64,000 bases of DNA from Phoronis australis (taxonomy: Eukaryota > Phoronida > Phoronidae), in the NCBI GenBank assembly GCA_002633005.1, contig NMRA01000149.1, positions 140,066 through 204,065 of the forward strand, read 5' to 3'. The position numbers and the translations under genes were made by a program. The notes beneath the pieces are model-generated. The model ran no database searches. It was not told the origin of the DNA and worked only from the letters and a program-made list of their open reading frames with translations. Each line of letters begins with the position of its first letter. Position 1 is the first letter of the stretch. Below, one piece after another: positions 12,701 to 27,700 of the stretch.

Positions 12701-15700
12701 GGGTTTCAAAAAGGATCCAAATTTAAGGTGTGACTTTGAAGGCCCAAATTGCCAGAAAGGGTCATCCCCCTTGTGCCTAGGGAGAATTTTTTACACCTGA
12801 AAATATGACAATTCTTGAATTTTCAGTCTGTAACTTTAGCTTTATTTGTGAATTGTTTCAAAGACAATGGATATAGAGAAATGAGATACTATAAAAAGGC
12901 TTGCTTGTTGTTGAATTAAACTGGTATCTGAATGAAAGTGGGAGCTGTTCTTGAATTTTGCTAACAAAGACAATGAATTCACTAAAGAAAAACAATATAG
13001 TAGATAAGCAAAAAACAGGCAAGTATGCAGTTGTCATCGGATTGCAATATGAATTGATGTCTCACCTGAAATGGTAGTAATGACTGTCTGTGACATTGGA
13101 GACAAATAGTTCATTGTCTTGACTTGTTGATGACTTGATGTAGGTACAAAAGCGCTTGACAAGAAAGATATTTAGGTCACTTACAGTACTTCAGGGGGCT
13201 ACTTATAGATCTTCACTTCTGGAACTTTCAAAATGGCTTTCAAGTGAAACCAGCAATAAATAGTTATTTTCAAAAAGTTAGGTTTGTCAAATTTCAAGAT
13301 CTTCAGAGAACTCGAGAACTGGAATCCAGGTCACTTTAAATAAAAACATTCCGGGGTATTAAAGGATTGTTCAGCTGCAGTGAAGTAATGCCCAACAATC
13401 CTGGTTTATGACTGAACATTTTTGGAAATCATGTTGATGTTGCCAATTTTAAGTTTTAATAACTCTTTGTCAGAGATATTTAAACTCTGTTTGGTAGCCT
13501 TCTCATCTAAGCCATTCCTTTTAAAGAGAGAACGGCCAAGATAGTCACTAGATTAATCCTGGATGTATTACACCTCATCTGTGTATGCTTGTATGGTTTC
13601 TCCTCAGGACCTGTTCTTTCAATATCAGTGGAATAACTTCCTACACACTCAAGTAGAGTTCTGTATCAACACGATACTAAACAGTACTGGTGCCAGCAGC
13701 AATGAGGAAGGCGTTAAAGTTCAGGAGAACCCTCTCCTGGTTAAGGTAGGCCTGCCACCTCAACTGTGTTGTAGCTTTGTTGAAACTACACAAAGTCAGT
13801 TTAAAGTCAACTTACTCTGGTCGACTTAGTGCAAACATTCAGATAATTAAAACTTTGGGTAGATTTTCTTCAGTCGAATGTCTTGCAGTTTAAGCTGGGC
13901 TGTATTTAATTTGACTTTTTTTTCAGTTATTTGACGAGTGCAACTTGGTTGGTAGAATTCTAGATGCTTGGGAAGAAAATGACCTCGCCGTGTAAGTTTG
14001 TTAGCCCATTAGGAGTACTTGGTTTTAGTTAGGAGATTCCTAGAAGGTTCTTCACCACTTAATCACCTCACTTGAATATTTGATTTCTTTTGCACACTCT
14101 GGTCTTACTACTTGAGTGGGCACTGTAAAAGTCATATGCTGACTTCTAGGAAGTTAAAGTAAAACTTCGAAGTAATGATATAAACGAACACGCTTGCCTT
14201 TCACTGTAATTTTTGTGCTTGTCTCAGTACATAAGAATTATTGTGCACTGGGGATTTCCAAAATGAGCTCCCACCAGGAAAAATCTTTCAAAAATGAGGT
14301 TATTGTGTATGTCTGATGTATTTAGAAAATGTGGGCAAAATGTGAATATTGTCTTTAAATTTTTAATCTTTAAAAGGACTATTAAAATATTTCTAGTTGA
14401 CCAAATGTACGCTGTCGACAAAGTAAAATCTTTCTTTTACATCATGCGTTAAAGACTCCTGTCTGAATGATGATGTTGTGGGCAGCAATACAAGTAACGT
14501 GTATGTATACACTGCCTATTAGGTGTTTGTAACCATTCTGCTATATAGGCAGACAGTCAGTACCTTATGGTTTTTCCAGCTCTCGCCCTGGTGGCCAGAG
14601 GAAAGGCTTTATGGGTCACTTGACTAGAATAGCCAATCTGGTAGTAGACAGCATGGACAAAGGTAGCCAGGCTGATAGCCTTAAGGAAGTATTCAAAGGT
14701 CAGTTTAGACGCTTGTGTTGCTTTTAGTTAACTAACTTTTGATTCTCATCTATTTGAACTTTAATTGGTTAGATATTGCAACTGCAAGACTATTTGGTAA
14801 AGTACCACCAGGGGGAAGCACGAGTCATCAGTCCCATGGGCAAGTTTCAATTATTTTGAAGTCTTATGTCACTGCTACACTGCAACGAGAATGTTTACTG
14901 TTGATTACCCATAGTTTCTTGTTATCTTCATTTGATGAGAAACATGACTCGTACGTTTTCTCAAAGCAATCTTGTGTTGCATTGTGTTTTGATTAGCTTC
15001 ATTTGAAATTTTAGAACATGTAAATGAAGAAAAACGGGAAAAGTGGGAAACTTTTGTAACTGAGACATTGGCGGAAGCAAATAGGCGAAATACTGTAGAT
15101 TTGGTAAGTTGTTCTTTGAATAATAAGAATTCTGTTTAATATTTTCATAACTTGAGTATGACTTAAATAAGGTGGAAGTTCTGGTTAACTTCAAAGCACT
15201 GCATTTATGGAGCTTTAGCATTAGTTAATATAAACAGGACATCAGAAACATTTGCTCATATCTTCTTCATGATTTCGCAATGAATTAGATTTCCTATAAG
15301 TGGTACACATATGTTGACTGCTGGCCATTGTGTACCATATGTATACTACACTGAAGTTGTTGTGTATTTGCCAGCTATGTCCAGTTCATATGAAGGTAAC
15401 TGTGTTTGGTTGATATCAGTTAACACGTTTGTCTCCCCTGCTTCTTGTTCTGTCCTACGTGACTGTCATGATGTCATGCCAACAGTGTTCGTTATACGTA
15501 CGTGGCTTGGATTTCCACTGGCCCGTATTAGGAATACGTGCCTGGTTGAATTTTTAGTTGCTTTCTTTAAATGTCTCATCCAATTATTGTTTAAACGTTG
15601 ACTAACAAATGAAATTCAAAGGGCATTTTGATGTAAAGACATCAGATCTTTTCATGCAATTTTAATCACTAGATTTTCACTTAGGCATGTGGCAGGGAAA

Positions 15701-18700
15701 GTAATAATAGTACATCCCTTTCACCTTTGATGTTTTTCTTAATGTTACATGAGACGCTTGTGTCATTTGTGACTTTGTGACCTATTATGATAAGATGATG
15801 GTATATTGTGCGCTCTTTGAGAGATGTTTATGAAGCATTAAACAACGCAATGACTCGTTAATTGATGTTGAGTGTGCATTGTAAATTATTTGGGTAATAA
15901 TATGGAATCATTACAGTTTGCACCTGATTACATTGGAAGTCTTTGAAGTGATGAAGGCAGTAGATTATAAAAGGTGCATTTTGAGTCAATCGTATCACTT
16001 GTGTGCTGTGGGCATGCTTTGCTAACGAGTACAATTCTGTGTCACATGACATGTTGCAGGTTGGATCTCATCCTCTGCACTCGAGCAGCGACGACGAGGA
16101 CGCAGATTTCCGCGACATCGCATTCCCACAGGACACTGCCATGCAGCAGGTAGGTCACGTGACTGTGCCACGGGTTCTCGTGTGAACTTGTGTTGTGTGC
16201 TGGTGCCATGAGTTGTCATGTGAAGTAAGTGTATTGGTGCATTGATAGGTACAACACTTCACAGTGTCAGGAAGTTGTGGTATGATGTACCTTCAGCAAA
16301 TGGTTCTATTCAGTTTTAGTTTTGGTATGTTTATGCTCATGTCTATATATTGTAGAAATTTCTTCTTTATTAGACTTTCATCTCGTGTGTCATAGATTAA
16401 AGGGAAACCCAACCATTTTTGATGTTGCGCATAGTAAAAATGTAAATCCTTAGTTACCTTGGAGATGCATATTTCCTTGTTAGTTACTATTCCCGTGGTG
16501 TTTAATTTCTATCCATGGAACAATGTAGTGAGACGTGAGTAGCCCAGCCAAAGATCCACAATTCTGAGCAAGCACACTATTGAGCACAGTTTGGGAAAAT
16601 GATGCAGAACCAATATGTGGGCCATTCACTGGGCTGTTTACATCACTTTCTAGTGTTCCACGGATAGTAGACTCAGTAAGCTAATGGAACAATATGTAAC
16701 ATGGAAAATGTCTCTCAAAGATAACTGGGGATCTGTACTTTTATTCTAAGTTACATCAAAGATGGTTTCTTTCAACTTCAAAAGAAGGATCGTATCTGCT
16801 GACATTGTGAACTGGATCTATCTATCTCTGCTGTAAGGTGTGTAAATAGATTGCAGATGTTTTGTATCATACCAGTTTTTCTGCCATTTTACGGTGGGTC
16901 TTGTTACTGGTGTTCACTATGTGGCAATGATTGGGATATTAAACTTTTGACCTATTAAAAGATGTTAACTAACACAAGACCACTTCAATTCAGTGACCCC
17001 TGGTGGCAATTTACAAAGGAAATTCTGTGGCCAAAGTGTAAACTGACACTTTTTTGCATTCAGCAAAAAGGGAATTCTCAGAACTGTTGAAAACTTTTCT
17101 AAAATCAAACTGTATTTAACTGTCAGAGGTTTATGTGATCTTGTGGTGAAAATCTTTCGTTATGCAAAACAAGAGGTTAGTGGCCCGTAATAACGCACAC
17201 TGTTCACTGAGAAGCACAGCGCTGCAAGAATTAACGTGGTTTTAGCAGAAATGCAGAAACATGTGATTCAGTACAACTTACAGCTGACTTATGGGACGTG
17301 ATTCAGTACAACTTACAGCAGTCTTATGGGACATGTGATTCAGCCAGCAGACTGCAAGTCAGTAAAAACATCTCAGCACTGCTGTTTTTACGCTGTTACA
17401 CTTGGAGTCCTTTTTGGCGAGTATCCTGATCAGGTTTGCCTCTGAAACTGTTTGCAAGCCCGAACTGGTGTACCACTCTATTCCGACATGCTTGGCAAGT
17501 TCTATATGTGATTATTGTGTTTCTGCCAACAGTGTTGTCAGTGGCCTGGTCTCCCAACTGCTCGCCAGTCTACTTTTATAAACGCTCATTCCCTGGATTG
17601 GAACCCATTCCGCTTCTTCTGGCTGTTATGCTGGAAAGTGCTTGTGTATTGTTGAGAAATGTCTACCAAACATTGGTGAAAGTATTGAGCTACACACTAT
17701 ATATTGATTGTTCTCAGCTGAAAAGCTGTAACCAAAATCCCAGTTTCGCAAAAATCTTGACAATGTCTTTTATGATTGTTAAAACCATCTTTTCTTAAAA
17801 TTTATGCAGCATCCCCATACACTTTTCCCGGCTTTTTCTTGCTCTCCCCAAGTCACTAAGCCAGCATTTTTCATTGTAGCATCTTTCCGTAAACGCTACA
17901 TCAAAACCAGCATTTGCGATAACACAGTGCGTTTGTTTTTAGAACAAATGTCGGCCAGTTTTCCAGCGCCAGGCTGCGGTACTGGTGAGTGAGCAACTGC
18001 AGGCATGTACACATTTAACTACATTTTGTGTCATCCAACCAAATGGTGGTTGCCCAAACATTCCTCCAGCCCTGCTTGCCCCTTATTGCTGGCTTTGATT
18101 TCTTACCAGCGGCCTCATTATTCATGCTGTTACTGTGCGTTGTGTCGGCAGTAAGAACTCATGCCATACATGTGGTGCGTTGCATGGTGTAGTCGTATTC
18201 ATAGTTGTAATCGTTGCTGCCTGGCGTTCATATTTTCTGTCAAATTCTTGTATCAGGCAATGGTGGCCTGTGAATTATCCATGGTTGATTGGAGTATTTA
18301 GTGCAATATGTGGATTTGCGATGAGCAGAATCGCAGTAGAATGGTGTTCCTTTTAAGCTATGTGAATTAGATTTTTCTAACATTCATTGTTCACATTATT
18401 AACACCATAATTTTGTTTTGTTTTGTTTTTTGTTGTTTTTTCGCACTACCTCATCAATTCCATCAATAATTAAATATCAAAATTCTGACTTACTAAAACA
18501 AAACCATCCTACCTGCATGTTGTGGTAGTCATTTGTGTAGTTGTGTGTTCAGTTCCATTGGTCTCCCCCTGAGAGGCATATACGGTCGTATGTGTCTCCC
18601 CGTGTCGCTGTGCTGGTATCTGGTCCATTTGAACTTGTTGAGCATGTTAAGCCTGCCTCTTACTGATCTGCGGTCTGCTCGACTCACGTTAATTCTGTTG

Positions 18701-21700
18701 TAACTGTACCAATGGCAGTTGTGTTGTTGGACTGTCTTGGGTAGTTTTATTGCGTGCCAAAAATGTTCTAGGTCTTTTACATGACATTCAAACCTGGCCG
18801 TGTTGAAAGCCAGACTTCCTATCTGTTAATGTAATGAATGGAATTTGTGCAGTCATACTTGTGAAAAGTTGTGCATGGATTTGTAGGTTACAGTTGGGGC
18901 TTGTGTGCTAGTTGTTGGAATTGTATTGAGTCAACTGCTTCACATTTTCAAATACTATCAGTTGTGACTTGGAACTTATACAATTTTACCTCTGATCCAA
19001 CTGGTCCACTCTCTTTCATGCTGCTACAGTGTAAGGTTGTCAAACTGATTCACAGAAGTTTGTTCAAATTGACTGCAGTTGGCTTGAAACTTCTGGGTAT
19101 TCAAAAGCTGCCCTGTGTTACCTTGCACACCTGCTGCCGTAGAAAGTATAATTTTATGAAAGTATTTGATTTTGTATGCAGACTGCATTTAGCTGTTACC
19201 ATGCTCACAGCTGTTGTTGCTATGCACACAACTTTTTTCCTTTTGCATAAGCTATGCACTATTTATTTCTCTAAAAACATGTGACAGTATTAGTTGATAG
19301 GCAGCTCCGTAAATGAAAACTTTATTCACAAGCAAAAGTTCACTTCAAAAATTTCCATTTGTTGAGGACCAATAGCAGCTTTTGGTCCACATCTGGGTTC
19401 ACCAAATCAGGCCTAAAAAGTTGTCACAGCAGTTCGTTGCTAGAATTTTGACAGGGTTTGTCCATTGGTTACTTTTTACTGCTTCATATTATTAAGCGCT
19501 TAACTCAATTTATGACAAAGTGATAAAAACTTCTTGAAACATGGATTTTTAAAGCACGTCATTCATTCCATGAATTCACCGTATTTGACACCATTACTGA
19601 GCATAACACGAGCTGGCCATCACAACCCTTTTGCAAAAAGTCATCTTTTCTCTGATTATACCCATGCCTAGGGAGCCTCCTAGAGGAGGGTCTTATCTCG
19701 CAATACACTTTTCTTAACATTCATTATATCAAGACTTGTATTTCTTAATGCAGTGCGAATTTACGCTCACACAGTAAAGTGATCTGTGAACTCAAGGTCT
19801 TATTAACATTTATTGTGGAATATGTTGAATGTGTTTCGTACACAATTTGGTTATTCAGAGCAAGGTTTTCCACCGTTTTCCATTGCTAAAAAGTGCATTT
19901 TGAGAGTTGAAAGTTAAAGCAAAATATTTGCAAGTCTAAGCTATTAATGGCGAATTGCTTTTATTGTGGAAACAGTGGAAAATTCGTTCAGTCTGCCTTT
20001 CATGAAGAGTTCTCTTTGGTAGTGTTTTTTGTGTAAACCTGTGTTAAACATTGCAAATTTTCTTTGTTGCATTTTGAGCTTATATGAATAAAGCGTTCTG
20101 GTGTTCCATACAATTCATTCCAAAACTGGAGCCACATTGGTCTTCATGAGCAGAAAAAAAATAACATTTCACGATGGGGAGTAACTACTCCTTCAAAATG
20201 ATAGGTTAATTCCTTTGACATTGCATGTTGTGCTAGTGTAAGATTGCCAAGAGAACTTATCATGTGAGTAGGGCAGGAAGTATGCTGGATTGATCTCCTA
20301 GTCATACTACTGACCAGTTGTACGCCTGGCTTTATCCACCCAGGCTTTCTCCGATTATCAGCTACAACAAATGACCAGTACTTTTATTGACCAGTTTGGC
20401 TTCAATGAAGAGGACTTCGCTGAGCAGGAGGAGAGGATTGAGTGAGTACCTTTACATTGCCTACTTACGGTGTACACTGACTGCAGTACCTTTACATTGC
20501 CTACTTACGGTGTATACTGACTGCAGTGCCTTGTCGTTGCACTTGGTTGTACACTTTGTCCAGCCCTTCATCATCAGTTCTTTAAGCTATATGGACGGTC
20601 TCTTTAATTTGTTAAAAAGTTCCATTTTCTGTCATCTTTTCGAGTCAGACATATGTAATTTTGGTGCTGTATTTTTCAGAAGTCTCCCAAAATTATGCTC
20701 AATTGTTGCTCTTGCCATATTTGCCAAAGCTAGTATTGTTGAAAGTCTGCAGTTGAAGTTCTTTTCAATTTTGTTGAAGGCTATTCTCTTAACTGAGCCT
20801 CCTACAAAACAAATATTTCCTGCAGCCCAGTATTCCCTGTAAATTACAATTATTATGACTTTCTGTCTGATTGAAGCAGTCTTCTATTCAACTCCTAACA
20901 GTTTGTTAATGTTTGCTTTTTCTGAAGTTTGTTATTCCCATTTTGCCAGTATTTTATCGTGTCTTCATTTCTTACGTAACATGATGTTAACCACATTCTG
21001 AAGAAACCTTTTTGCCAGTAAAACGCGTTTCGTGTCTACTGCAGAGAAAGTTTTAGATTATACTATTGGCGTGACCGTCAATAATTGATTATTTCTTTCT
21101 CTTCCATTCTAGTCGTCCATAGTAAGACACATGTTGTACACGCCCAGTTTACTGATTTTTACACTGCCTGACCATGGTGGTCATATTCCTAGGTTTAAGA
21201 TGTCATTCCTTGTTTAACAATTCAGTCTGTGTGTTTACTGTAAAGCTCACTAAGCAATGCCTCCACAAAATACCAACCAATATCACATTGTGCAGGCCTT
21301 CAGTGTGTCACAGTTTCCTTTTGTTGTTATTTAGTATCACAGTTCAACCACTGTGAAGACCAAGCAAATGTGACATGAGATATTTTGTTGAGGCTGTTAT
21401 TGTGCTTTGCACTGTACTCGCATGTATGTAATTCAACGTAAGCTATAAAACTTCCATTTATGAAGATTACTTTGTGTTTGTGTCCTCAACCTAGTCATCC
21501 GTTTCCAAGAGTTTTCCACAATAAGTTGAAAGTTATTTTTTACTTCTAAGTTGTGTTCACATTTGCTTCTTAAGCTTTGCTGTTTTGTGTAATTTGTCTA
21601 GTACTAGACTCTGACTGCATAGGAGTTGTTGTTGTTGTAATAGGTTGCTTTCAGCTTTGTGTCTTAATCTTCAGGCATAGATGATTAGCTGCATGAGACT

Positions 21701-24700
21701 GTTGATCAAAGCATTGTATGTTGTAATACTGACCACACACAATGCGTCAACGGCCGCGTCCATTTACACATGGCCGCCGTCACTGCACGGCGCGCTTAGC
21801 CCACACACAGTGTTGTCCTTAAAATAGCTTGGTGAGATCAACTGACTTGCCATGTATTCTGCTCCTCCTTGTAGCCATATTGAGAGCATGTGCGAGTACA
21901 TATCCTGTAGGATGTGAGCAATGGAATACACAGCCTCATTCCTTCGTAAGCGGTACAGTTTGGCTATACATGGCATAAGTATATGAGCTGATAGTGCAGG
22001 GTCTCAGTGATGTAGCATTAACTTTGACACTGCACAAGATGTGACAAGTGCTGTGTACCAACTACACGTGTCTGTGTGTGTGGCTGTTTTTAAGAACTTA
22101 CAATGAAGCACATGAAGAGAGATATTTATAGCTTGTGTGTATTGTAAGTTTTGTATTTTATTTCACTCTCACAGACTTGGATATAGATATAGATAAAAGA
22201 TACTACTTTTCCAGTCCGTCTGAAGCAGTCCTCGTTTGGTTGTCGTGAAATAAATGTTTTGTGCTTGTGTTAAAAGACAGCTGTGCTTGTGTTTTAGTAC
22301 TAGGGACACTTCGCTTGACAGTACCTTCCAACAAACACTTCATGCACCTTTGCCAATGTTGTAGACATATGGGTTAGCTTGTATGCAGTTGATGAAGTGG
22401 GGATAATTCTAAATTAAAATTTGTCCTATTTTCAGTGCTCCATTCACAGACAAGATATCAAGTTTAGATTTTAGTGTAAATGCAACTGAAGATAATGTAA
22501 GTATCCTATGATTATTGCCAATGTCTTTTTGTCTAATAACTGCTTAGGGCCGGTCCAACAAAATCCGTATGGGAGGGGGATGAACGGCAGTTGAAATAAA
22601 AATTTATGGGTGGTGGTCTTCGGAAGAAAACTCGAATTATAGGTGGTTGTAGTAAAGCATTAAAACTGGGTGGTAGTTTTGACCTGTAGATGTTGACAGG
22701 TGGGTATTTCCAGCCAAACACGTCTCAAAAGATATCGAAACTCACCAAAAATTCACTTTGCAGATACCCAAACATATCCAAAAAAAAAAACAAGCAAACT
22801 ATGCTGTGAATAAGTCATGGGCAACTTTATTACAAGCACATTGTGTACTACAGTCATATTAGAATGAAACTTACTGCTACACTAAACTGGCGTTAACACA
22901 TCTAAGAAAATTGGTGATTTTTAAATAAAAATTATAGGAGTCTGATAGACATGTTCCAATATTTACTTGGCATAGCAGTCTAAAAGTGTTTGTGGATACA
23001 ATTGGAGATTCATAAATCCACGAAATTGAAAAAATCTTATTGAAATTACAGAAACACATGGTGGACAGAGACACCTGGTGGCTGCCAAAAGTATTGCTCA
23101 CAGGTGTCTTGTAACTGACATGAGTTGTGATCTCACATGGAATTTTTCTGCGAATTTGACAAACTACCCATGTTGGCCGCTTAAGTTTCCGACAAGCCAT
23201 TCCTTGTGTGTTGATTATCTCAAAAACTGCTTGAGGGAAGACGATGAAATTCAAAACAAGTATATGACAAGAATATGCCGGCACCAGTCAATTTTTGAAC
23301 GGATTCAACTACTGTGGTACCGCGTTAGTTTTCGACTGCTCAAGTTACTGCTTGTCCGTCAATTATCTTGAAACCGCTTAACGGATCATGATGACATTTG
23401 GCGTAGAGATAGACGGCTGGCATGCACCAGCACCAGTCGATTTCTGGACAGATTTGGCACCCGCTGTTGGCCATTTTAGTTTTTGACAAGACAGGTTGAT
23501 TATCTCAAAAACTGCACTTTATAGTTCAACCTAATTAAAAATTATGGGTCGTGGGTTGGAGAAAGAAAAAAAAATATGGGCGGTTGGTAAGAAATGAAAG
23601 TNNNNNNNNNNNNNNNNNNNNNNNNNNNNNNNNNNNNNNNNNNNNNNNNNNNNNNNNNNNNNNNNNNNNNNNNNNNNNNNNNNNNNNNNNNNNNNNNNNN
23701 NNNNNNNNNNNNNNNNNNNNNNNNNNNNNNNNNNNNNNNNNNNNNNNNNNNNCACATTTTGCCCCTAGCCTATTGAGGAGACTATGACCATGCCTTTCCA
23801 TTTTGCAAAGTATGCCCTCTACTGGCCAATTTATGGTACCAATAAACAACCCTAGAAGGATACCGTATGCGGTGCAATTGTGGGCGCATTTCAACGCTCC
23901 GCGTTGCTCTTGTTTGGTATTATTGATGCTTGTCATGCAGTCAAATTTTTATTGTTGTGTGGTAGGACATAGAAGTAAGTCGAAAAGAAAAGACAAGTCA
24001 ACAATCTGAGGGTAAAAGAAATTTCTTTTTGTCAAATCAGCCATTTATGTCTAAGAAAGTTTTAGATCAAACCTAGTTAAAGTTGTTTTCACTTCACATC
24101 AGAGCTCTATGTTAAATGTTGGCTATGAGACATTGCTTTTGTCAGTTGAGCCAGGTCAACTTTCCAAAGCCATGATATCTTGATGTCTTAGCTGCTTGAC
24201 CTGCTTGAACCAGCGCATGCCGGTCGAATAAATCAAGCGCAGCCATTGTGACATGTGCTGATATTAAGGAACTCCCCAAAGTAATGATTTCAGTTTTGGC
24301 ATCCTTAAACAAATGTTGTTGTATATTTTTAATCAATGCATATAAACTTCGGTCTCTAGCTGGTAAAAGTAATTAAACATTGACCTAGGAACACTTGTAA
24401 TGTAAGTGATTGATTGTTAACTTTACTGCACTGTACTTGTTCTACTCATGTTTATTATTTTGTTGTACAATTGCAGCAGTAATTTCTCTGGTCTGGAGGC
24501 CAGCCGGTCAGACAGTGACAGTTCAGACAGTGAAGAGGACCTCAAGTCACCCGTCAGGATATATCAGACACCAAACATCACCTCAGAGAAGATGGATGTC
24601 GACTCTAATGATGGCAAGTGCCTGTTTGTCCTGCAAATATCTGTTAATTCGTACCAATAATCTGGATTAATTCAAAATATACGCATTAATAGTTGCTTTA

Positions 24701-27700
24701 AATTTCTTTAATTGATGAATATCTCTTAATGTGCTTTTCATTGCAGTTTATCAACTGACATTATCTACTCATGATCAGCTGAACGCGCTATTTGCTTATG
24801 CTAATAGAAAAATTTGTTAGTTCGCCAGTGTGTTTCAAGATCATGTAATTTCACTGTTGTAGAGAATAATATACTGGGATCCAATACTTTTCTCATCATG
24901 CAAATCTAATAATGGCAACTTGAAAAAGCTATCGTGCTTCTCATAAGCAGTCCCTTGTGTCTCTGTCACTAAAAAGCAGACCTGATAGATTCCTTGTGTC
25001 TCTGTCACTAAAAAGCAGACCTGATAGATTCCTTGTGTCTCTGTCACTATAAAGCAGACCTGATAGATTCCTTGTGTCTCTGTCACTAAAAAGCAGACCT
25101 GATAAATTCCTTGTGTCTGTGTCACTATAAAGCAGACCTGATAGATTCCTTGTGTCTCTGTCACTAAAAAGCAGACCTGATAGATTCCTTGTTCACAATA
25201 CAGCGTGGCCAGCCACATTTTCGGACAATGCCATGGACACCACGCCCCCCGTTGCTGAGTCAGCATCGAGTCCGTGGGGAAACACTTCAGCTGAGGCAGC
25301 GAGTGAGAGCAACTGGGCTAATTTTGACAATTTGACTGAAGCATCAGAAAAGAGTTCAAGTTCAGAGGAGAAGGCAGAAAAATGGGCGGATTTTACTAAT
25401 TTCACTCCACTGGAGAGTTCAAATTTAAGCAGGTCAGTGCATTGGCTCAAAAAGGTAGGCCGTTTGAGCATTTGGTGTTAACACCTGTCGTGCTTTTTAT
25501 GTGCTTTTGCCGTCCAACTAGTCATTTAATGTGAATGAGGACCAGTTCAAAATGGTATGTTGAATTATAAACTAACAAGTTGCACTGGGATACTTTGGCT
25601 TTACTACCAGGGAAACTGAATTATAAACTAACAAGTTGCACTGGGATACTTTGGCTTTACTACCAGGGAAACTGAATTATAAACTAACAAGTTGCACTGG
25701 GATACTTTGGCTTTACTACCAGGGAAACTGACTGTGACACTTTGTATGTGCCCTCATACACGTGTGGCTGCATATTGACGTCATCTCTGTTTGGGTGTTT
25801 GTACACTGCTGTTTTTCCTAACCCTTGCAGAATCTTCTTGAACGTTGGTAGATTTGTTCGTATGAAGCTGATAGCTGATGGAAACAACTTCCAGATGGAT
25901 CTGACTACCACTGAGCCCCCTAGTTGCAATTTTTATGCGCCCTCATATTTATATCTGGACGCATTATGCCGTCATCTCCGTCCGGCGTCCGCTGCTCTAT
26001 CTCCAATACGCCTTGACGTATGTTCATGAAATTTTGCACATGTGTTCCTTTCGTGCATGGGACGGCATGAGCAAACTTTCTGATGGATCCGACTACCGGT
26101 GTGCCCCCTAGTGGCAATTTTACTTTTTTACGTTTACCTCTGTATCTTCAAAAGTCCTGAATGGATTTTCATAAAATTTAGTCTATTGGCACCTATTAGT
26201 GAGATGACACTATCCTACCGTTTTCAGATGGAATTGATGTAGTTTGCGCCACCTGGTGGCCATTTTTACTGTTTTTGAGTCTTTTTTTTGCGTCCACCCC
26301 TCTATCAATCAAACCGCTCAAAGGATGATTGTGAAAATTGGCATGTATGTTCTTACTATGAAGTGGATGGCTGACGATGATTTCCAATGACTTCGACTAC
26401 TGTGGCGCCTCGTAGTGACAGTTTTTTTTGCGTATGAGCAAGGCAGGTATGACTACTGCTGTGCCCAATAGTGATAATTTTTACATTTTTCTTGTATCTT
26501 TGGAATTAAGAACAAGTTCTTGAAATTTGACAAAAAAGGTTTCTATTGAGATGGTGATGCCTTTTCATTTTTTGATAAAATTGAACGTGTTATCCACCAC
26601 CTAGTGATTTATATTTTGGCATAGTGATTTTGTGACTGATGCCACTACTTTAGTGCCCCGTAGTGGCATTTTTGTCTGTGAATCACTGTCTACCAAGATT
26701 CAAATAGGCACAAGTTCCTGTTGTTGAGAACTCAACTGGTGTGGATTCTGGCCAAATGAGGCAACTCTGGAGTCCCCTAGTGGCAGTTTTGGTTTTCTTT
26801 TCATTTGCCTCGATGTCTATTTCTAAGTTTCGTAATGAATTTTCATTATATCTGGCAAGTAAGTATCTGCCATGAACATAATGGTACCAGCCACATTTCA
26901 GATGCCTTTGACCTAGTGCCCTTTTTATAATTTTTCTGTCCGTTTTTTGTTGTCCCGTCTGCCTGTCTGCCAAAGTACTTGAAGCATGATGATGAAATGT
27001 GATAGCTTGTGTTCCTGTTGAGGAGAAATGACTTCTTTTGCACTGGCTAGAAAAGTCAGCAGGTGGTAAGACCATCTGGTCCTCGAGGTAGCTCACTGAA
27101 CTGCCAAACAACGTGTTGTGGAAATCGAATCACTGTTGTTCTAGGATTGGTTATAAACAACCAGTAGTATTCATGTCCTGCTTACGTCTTAGATATTGAG
27201 TTGTTTAAAACCCTTCCGAAAAGCATGATAATTCAAAGGGAAATGGAAGTTTGTACACGGTGATCTCTTACGACTTGATTATTTATTTTGTTGTCCTAAC
27301 TTTCTCTTTAATTTCCGTCTAGAACAGCCCTCAAAGCAGACAGTGAATTCTTACATTGATAGTGCAATGCATCTTTCTGTCTTCCATCTGATGGCTTACG
27401 TAGGATATTTCACCACTGGACTGTTATTGTGAGCTATCTGGAGGCTGACTGAGGCTTGCTGTGTTATGTTTGTTACTGACAGTGTACTTCCCTTTTTAGA
27501 AGTGACCCTGGTCCCAGAAGTAGTTCACCTATAGACATGGACACTGTTGAGACTACAAGGACACAGGCTTACTGTAAGTGGACAGTTGTCATGTGGTCTC
27601 ATTGACTGCTACATGGCTGCCTTCTGTCACACATTGTGTTGTCATGTAATATTGGAAATATTATAATAAGGCTTTGAAGTCTACAAAAAAGAAATACGAG

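Noticed and set aside
17941-17983. Possible exon in the long PPP6R intron, ending at GTGAGT
   Set aside because: Exons 14 and 15 join in phase and the peptide matches nothing in the family. It could be a cryptic exon, but nothing supports it.
24841-25266. 141-codon minus-strand frame with repeated TQGIYQVCF peptide
   Set aside because: It is the 39-bp minisatellite read backwards, inside a PPP6R intron and overlapping a real exon on the other strand.
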